From Lucifuga dentata (taxonomy: Eukaryota; Chordata; Actinopteri; Ophidiiformes; Bythitidae), in contig VXCM01000222.1 in the NCBI GenBank assembly GCA_014773175.1, forward strand, positions 124,001 to 188,000: a DNA stretch of 64,000 nt, read 5' to 3'. Position 1 is the first letter of the stretch, and each line of letters opens with the position of its first letter. Positions 59,314 through 64,000 of this stretch are shown piece by piece. A program made the position numbers and the translations under genes. The notes beneath the pieces are model-generated. The model was given only the letters and a program-made list of their open reading frames with translations. It had not been told where the DNA came from and searched no databases.

Positions 59314-61608
59314 AGAACTTCTATCTTCGAAGCCTCCCTTCCCAGCCTCCTCTAATCTCAGCCAATCACAGTCTGCCACCTATGTCCAGGGCAGGTTCAG
59401 GACACACTCAGGGGTCCTGCAGCAGAGACAGAGATCCAGGAGGGGGGTCCAGTCTACATAAGGGTCTTAAGGAGGGGTCTGTGGAGAGAGGAGTAGTGCC
59501 TGCCAAGGACAAAGAGCGGTCCAGTAGCAAACAGGAGGCAAAAGAAAGACAGCAACAGCAGCACCACAGCCACCACCCACCCCAGCCCACACACCTCCAC
59601 CATTCCCACTCCCATCAGCAACACCCCCACTATCCCCAGCACCCACTGCCCCTGGAGGAGGTCAACAGTAGGGCCCTGGAGAGGCACAAGGCATCCCTCA
59701 CCATGGAGTATAACAAGGAACATTCTCATAGCATTAGCAAGCCCCTCAGTGCCTGCTTACACAATGGCAAGATGCAAAATGGAGATGCTGGAGCAGGAGC
59801 AAAGGCCTCCATGCCCAGCTGTGGAGGGGATAGCATAGCCCGTGGGACTATGGGGGGTGGGGGAAGCAGCCAGGCCAGGCATATGGGGTCCAATGGCAAT
59901 AGTCGCTGCACCAAAGAAATGGTGAGTGGGGAGATGAGGATCAGTGAACAGCCCTCAGATTGTCTGGAAAGGGGTCAGGCTCCACTCCACCACTCCCTGA
60001 CCTACTCTGTACCCCCACCCTTACACATGGGTTCAGCTGCTGGAGGGGCCCATCCCCACCCTCACACTCACCCTCATACCCACCCTCACCCAGGTGGCTT
60101 CCACTGCCTCCAGCTCCACCCTAGCCACCCACATCATCCACATCATTCCCACCATACACATCACCACCCAGACTTCTTCTGCCCACCCCCTCCTGCCCCT
60201 CTAGCTAATCCTGCCTCACATGAGCGAGGACCAGCCAATGTGGGCAGAGAACCTAAAATCACAGGGCCTACATTTGTGCCATCTGTGGCAGACCTGGGGG
60301 ACAAATCCATTGGGCCATTTCATCTTGGTAACCCTGATTGTCAGGGTGTGGGTGGAGGGGGAGGTGGCAATGCAAAGGACAAGGTCATAGAAAAGAATGG
60401 AGGTGGTGGGCACCATAGTAACTGGCACAGAAAGCAGCAACAACAGCAACAGCAACCCCAGCAACAGCAGCATCCATACAGAAAGACTGAGAAGGCTCCA
60501 GACTGGATGCAGTCCCATCACCAACACCTCCAGCAGGCACAGCTTCCCCAGACCCCCCAACAACAGCAGCCACCACATCCCCAACAGCAACACCAGGTTG
60601 TGCGTTCACGCAGTGCTGAGTGCATTAACAGTGGTGTGGACATGGATATGTTTAGACCCTCCCTGCCCCAGGGGCCCAAATCTGGACACTCAGTCCCCCA
60701 TTCTGTCAACACTTCTCCATACAGAGACTGTTCCCATTCAGGACTTCCACCTAACACCTCTCCCCTTGGGGGTAAAGGCATGGGACAACATGGAGGGGCT
60801 GGAGCAGCCCATGGCCCTGGGTCTGGTGGTAGCTGTTCCTTGCAGAGAGATGGTCAAAAGGTAGCCAGAATTCGTCACCAGCAGCATAGCCGACCTGGCC
60901 CAGATGCTCCTTCTCCAGCTGAGCTCAACCAGGGGACTAATCAGGAGCTGAAAAGAAAGATGGACATGTCTCCTTATGGGTACAACAGTGCCAGTGGGCA
61001 GCACCACCACCAGCAGCCCCCAGTGCCACCGTGGGCCATGAGGCCTCCCCAACACATGCCACAGTCTGAGGAGGAGCAAAGGAAGACCTACATGGAATTA
61101 GGGAGCATTAGTGGACACCACTCCCAGCAGCCAGGAATGGCTCTGCCTCCTGCCCAGCCTCCTCCCGTACCTCCACTTAGTCAGCAACAGCAGCAGCAGC
61201 AGCAGCAACCACAGCAGCAACCTGAGCCCCAAGGCCCAACACAAGGGGAGAGCAATGCCATGAAAAGCCTGCTAAAGTACAGCAACCAGCAACAGCCCCT
61301 GCTCCTCTCTCAGAAGAGCCCCTTTGGGGGGCTGGGAAGCCTCAAATCAGGCCATGCTGGGGGGAGTTGTGCCCTACAGGGCAATAAACAGACTCTACCT
61401 TCCAGAAAGGCCCCAGCCAACGACAGCGAGCGCACTGATTACAGCGGCCGGAGCCGGGATATGGGGGAAGCAGGTCATGGGGAAGGCGAAGTGCGACAGC
61501 CGCCTGTGGGAATTGCAGTGGCTGTTGCCAGACAAAGGGAGCCTCCTTGTCGTTCGGCAGACAGTCATCCGAACAGCCGACAGGGCAGGGTACACCCCTC
61601 TGTAAAAG
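59314..61608 (+). CDS. bahcc1: bahcc1 coding exon 4 (large His/Gln-rich exon)
   Basis: This 2,295 nt exon is open throughout (about 765 residues, roughly 160-924). It opens NFYLRSLPSQPPLISANHS, matching human NFYLRNLPPQPTLLPANH, and contains SCSRDRDPGGGSSLHKGLK, the block ITGPTFVPSVADLGDKS, QKVARIRHQQHSRPG, SNAMKSLLKYSNQQ and GEVRQPPVGIAVAVARQ in the human order. Between them lie expansions: His-rich tracts near 59560-59640 and 60050-60180, poly-Gln/His stretches near 60430-60600 and a Gln run at 61180-61230. The ATG at 59382 is internal, not a start. The donor is AAAG|GTAAGT at 61608/61609. The segment is predicted disordered; no catalytic domain is visible. Confidence 0.95.
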
Positions 61609-62584
61609 GTAAGTGCACTCGGCCACTGCCACAATAAACAGAGGTGCAGAAAAGACAGCGTACCTTCTTTTTTGTCTATGACCTGTTAATGACCTGGCTG
61701 TGACAAAATAAGCCGAAAAAAAAAAAAAAAAAANAAAAAAAAAAAAAAAAACAAGGCCTGAAGCTGAAGAAGGCTGAGTTGACAAAAGAAAATGCTGGTG
61801 TAACTCAGTATTTTTTGCAATGATGAGACCAACCTAGCCTTTTGTTCCATGAGTGTATTGTAATGTATGTAATTCTCACTGGCTTAGATTACTTTAGGTT
61901 ACCTTGTAGCATCAGTTGCTCTTATATGCCTTGACAGAGATCCACAGCAATTCCAAGCCATAGTATCCAACTTCAAGTGACTGGCGTATTATTTGTCTTT
62001 CATGCTCCTCTAGAACTATAACCATGAGATTTTTCCAGACATCATTATTGCAATTCCTAGAAAAGTAAAATGTGTAAATGTCCTTGGGAACTTATTTTGA
62101 ATAAATAAGGCAACAGAAAACATGTTGTCTTCAAATCAGTAACACCTGAAGCATCTCACCTGGTTTTGTTTAATTGGTGCCCACCCATCAGTGGCTAAAT
62201 GGTGTAATTTTGAAAACACTGGACAATAGTGAAGGGATACAACTTTGCTTTAGTTTTCATCAAAACCTGAAATGTTATAAAGACATCATGTCTCACAGAG
62301 TGCCATGCAAACAAATGAATGGAAAGTAATTTCATTGTTTGGGATTAAAAATAGAAGTGCAATGAGAGAAATAAGCCAAGATATGGGGAAATAATTGAAG
62401 AAAAGAGGAAAGTGTGTGAGAACATGGTTTTGATGGTATTAAAAGAAAATTGTACAGCGAGTAAAACTGAGTATTACTGTATCTATGTCTCTGGCGAATG
62501 GCAGTAGTATTCTGTGAAATATGAGAGCCTAAAGAATAGACACAATGGCAAAAGCTAATGGTTAAGGTACTGTTTGTCTCATAG
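61609..62584 (+). other. bahcc1: bahcc1 intron 4 (976 bp)
   Basis: The intron has a strong GTAAGTGC donor and an acceptor CATAG at 62584. A poly-A run split by a single N (61716-61751) marks an unresolved contig join. The remainder is A/T-rich unique sequence with no gene-like feature. Confidence 0.85.
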
Positions 62585-62699
62585 GACCACCGCGCTCCAT
62601 GTATCCCTCTGACCCCACCGCAGAGGAGGAGAGGAAGAGGATGAGTGGAGAACAGATAGGCCTGACTTGCTTGGACAGAGAAAGAGAGTCATATATCAG
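62585..62699 (+). CDS. bahcc1: bahcc1 coding exon 5
   Basis: A 115 nt exon between CATAG (62584) and donor ATCAG|GTAACT (62699/62700) enters in phase 1 and leaves in phase 2. It encodes GPPRSMYPSDPTAEEERKR and then MSGEQIGLTCLDRERESY, an acidic/basic charged stretch. Human BAHCC1 has the similar GGPRSTHALDLEAEEERTR at this place, ending before [11 protein letters not shown]. It supplies about residues 925-962. Phase agreement on both sides supports the borders. Confidence 0.88.
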
Positions 62700-63177
<478 letters not shown>

Positions 63178-63336
63178 GGATTGGTCATACAGCCCTGCAC
63201 CAAAATCTGCCCCCAGGTTTTCCTGCAGCCATGCCAGGCCCTTTGCAGCCAGTCCTACCTCTGCCCCAGGATCCCTCTGCCCAGCTGGTGGTCCTGCCCA
63301 CAGACCCCCCTGCCCATCCTGCGACCCATCATCTGG
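63178..63336 (+). CDS. bahcc1: bahcc1 coding exon 7 (last one in window)
   Basis: The 159 nt exon encodes IGHTALHQNLPPGFPAAMP, PLPQDPSAQLVVLPTDPPA and HPATHHL, equivalent to human LGHPALHQNLPPGFPASVP and PLPQDAPTQLVILPTEPTA. It enters and leaves in phase 1, with donor CTGG|GTATGC at 63336/63337. It supplies about residues 1030-1082. Human BAHCC1 continues with an Ala/Gln-rich coiled-coil segment; I looked for an in-phase acceptor to 64000 and the candidates near 63619 and 63959 do not fit, so the next exon is outside. Confidence 0.94.
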
Positions 63337-63809
63337 GTATGCAACGCCTTGTTTTCTCATCCAGTGAAGCCAAATATGTTTCGAGAGCAGGTTTAATAAA
63401 CAAGCACCAAAAAACACAAGATAATAAAAAACAAGAAACAAGTACAAGATAAACTATAAACTAGCAGAACCAGAGATGGAGCATTTCCATGTGTGTAAAT
63501 GCCCCATACATCTGGAATTCACTAAATTTATATTTCACCACCTCCCATTACCTATTTTTTAACAGTGGATATTGAGGAGTGATAACACTAGCTATTAATA
63601 ATTTACGTGATCCTGTACAGGCTGCTGATGAACTGTCCTTTAATGGGCATGTTCACACGCACACACACACACACACATGCATGCACGCACCCACACACAC
63701 ACGCAGCAAAACACACACACAAGTCAAACATTTCCTGCACACCACCTGCTCTGCCTGGCAGGAACAGTTCTCTCAATGGGTCAGGATACTCATCCAAAGC
63801 CATATGTGC

Positions 63810-63871
<62 letters not shown>

Positions 63872-64000
63872 CATACACACCAGAGGAAGAGGAAGTTTGA
63901 GAATGAGGGGAACATACCTTCTCAAAAGTCATTGCAGACTTGATATTCACTGAACAGGCTGTGAAATTCAATTAGCTCACTATCCTCAATGGTACATTTC
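63337..64000 (+). other. bahcc1: bahcc1 intron 7 (start only)
   Basis: Intronic sequence to the window edge, containing CA microsatellites at 63655-63720 and 63814-63869. No exon is recognised. Confidence 0.8.
63814..63869. repeat. (CA)n microsatellite
   Basis: Uninterrupted CA array of 28 units in the last intron of the window. Confidence 0.9.

Noticed and set aside
60216..60609. Minus-strand Leu/Val-rich frames opposite the large exon
   Set aside because: They are mirror images of CAG/CAC-rich coding sequence on the plus strand, with no homologue and no start context.
59382..61637. Single-exon gene starting at the ATG 59382
   Set aside because: The frame is open upstream to the acceptor at 59313 and conserved bahcc1 residues continue there. 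The 3' end after 61608 is read-through past a good GTAAGT donor.

Overview
The window is vertebrate, almost certainly teleost fish, nuclear DNA. Long non-coding stretches are full of (CA)n/(GT)n, (GA)n and other microsatellites. Several decayed copies of repeat types I recognise from fish genomes are present, and coding sequence appears only as short exons joined by GT..AG introns. Single N characters inside homopolymers, or between perfect 62-66 bp direct copies, show a draft assembly in which unresolved contig joins were written as one N.

The one gene I can name with confidence is bahcc1 (BAH and coiled-coil domain containing 1), plus strand. Seven coding exons run from an ATG at 25803 to a splice donor after 63336: 25803-25974, 51814-51996, 58975-59097, 59314-61608, 62585-62699, 62806-63005 and 63178-63336. 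Splice phases agree across all seven, giving about 1,082 residues. They correspond to the N-terminal, low-complexity part of the protein; the coiled coil, Tudor-like region and H3K27me3-reading BAH domain would lie beyond the right edge. Identity rests on conserved blocks in the same order as mammalian BAHCC1: the [12 protein letters not shown] start, the [10 protein letters not shown] / [10 protein letters not shown] junction, [54 protein letters not shown] and RTGSPSLWM. The related paralogue TNRC18 fits less well.

Layout: 1-21,100 holds no recognisable gene. It contains a Tc1/mariner-type palindromic element (5869-6373), two other decayed interspersed repeats, and two exon-like segments of uncertain meaning. 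21,100-25,650 is the likely 5' regulatory region of bahcc1, with two CCAAT-box clusters, a small CpG-bearing island and a possibly conserved block before the first coding exon. 25,975-51,813 is a 25.8 kb intron and 51,997-58,974 a 7 kb intron, both mostly repeats with a few low-repeat islands that could be enhancers. 59,314-64,000 is exon-dense.

No bacterial, viral or CRISPR-like system is present. The points most worth a second look are the paired CCAAT clusters, upstream ORFs ahead of the bahcc1 start, the His/Gln-rich large exon, the two upstream exon-like segments, and the single-N duplications, which look like assembly artefacts rather than biology.
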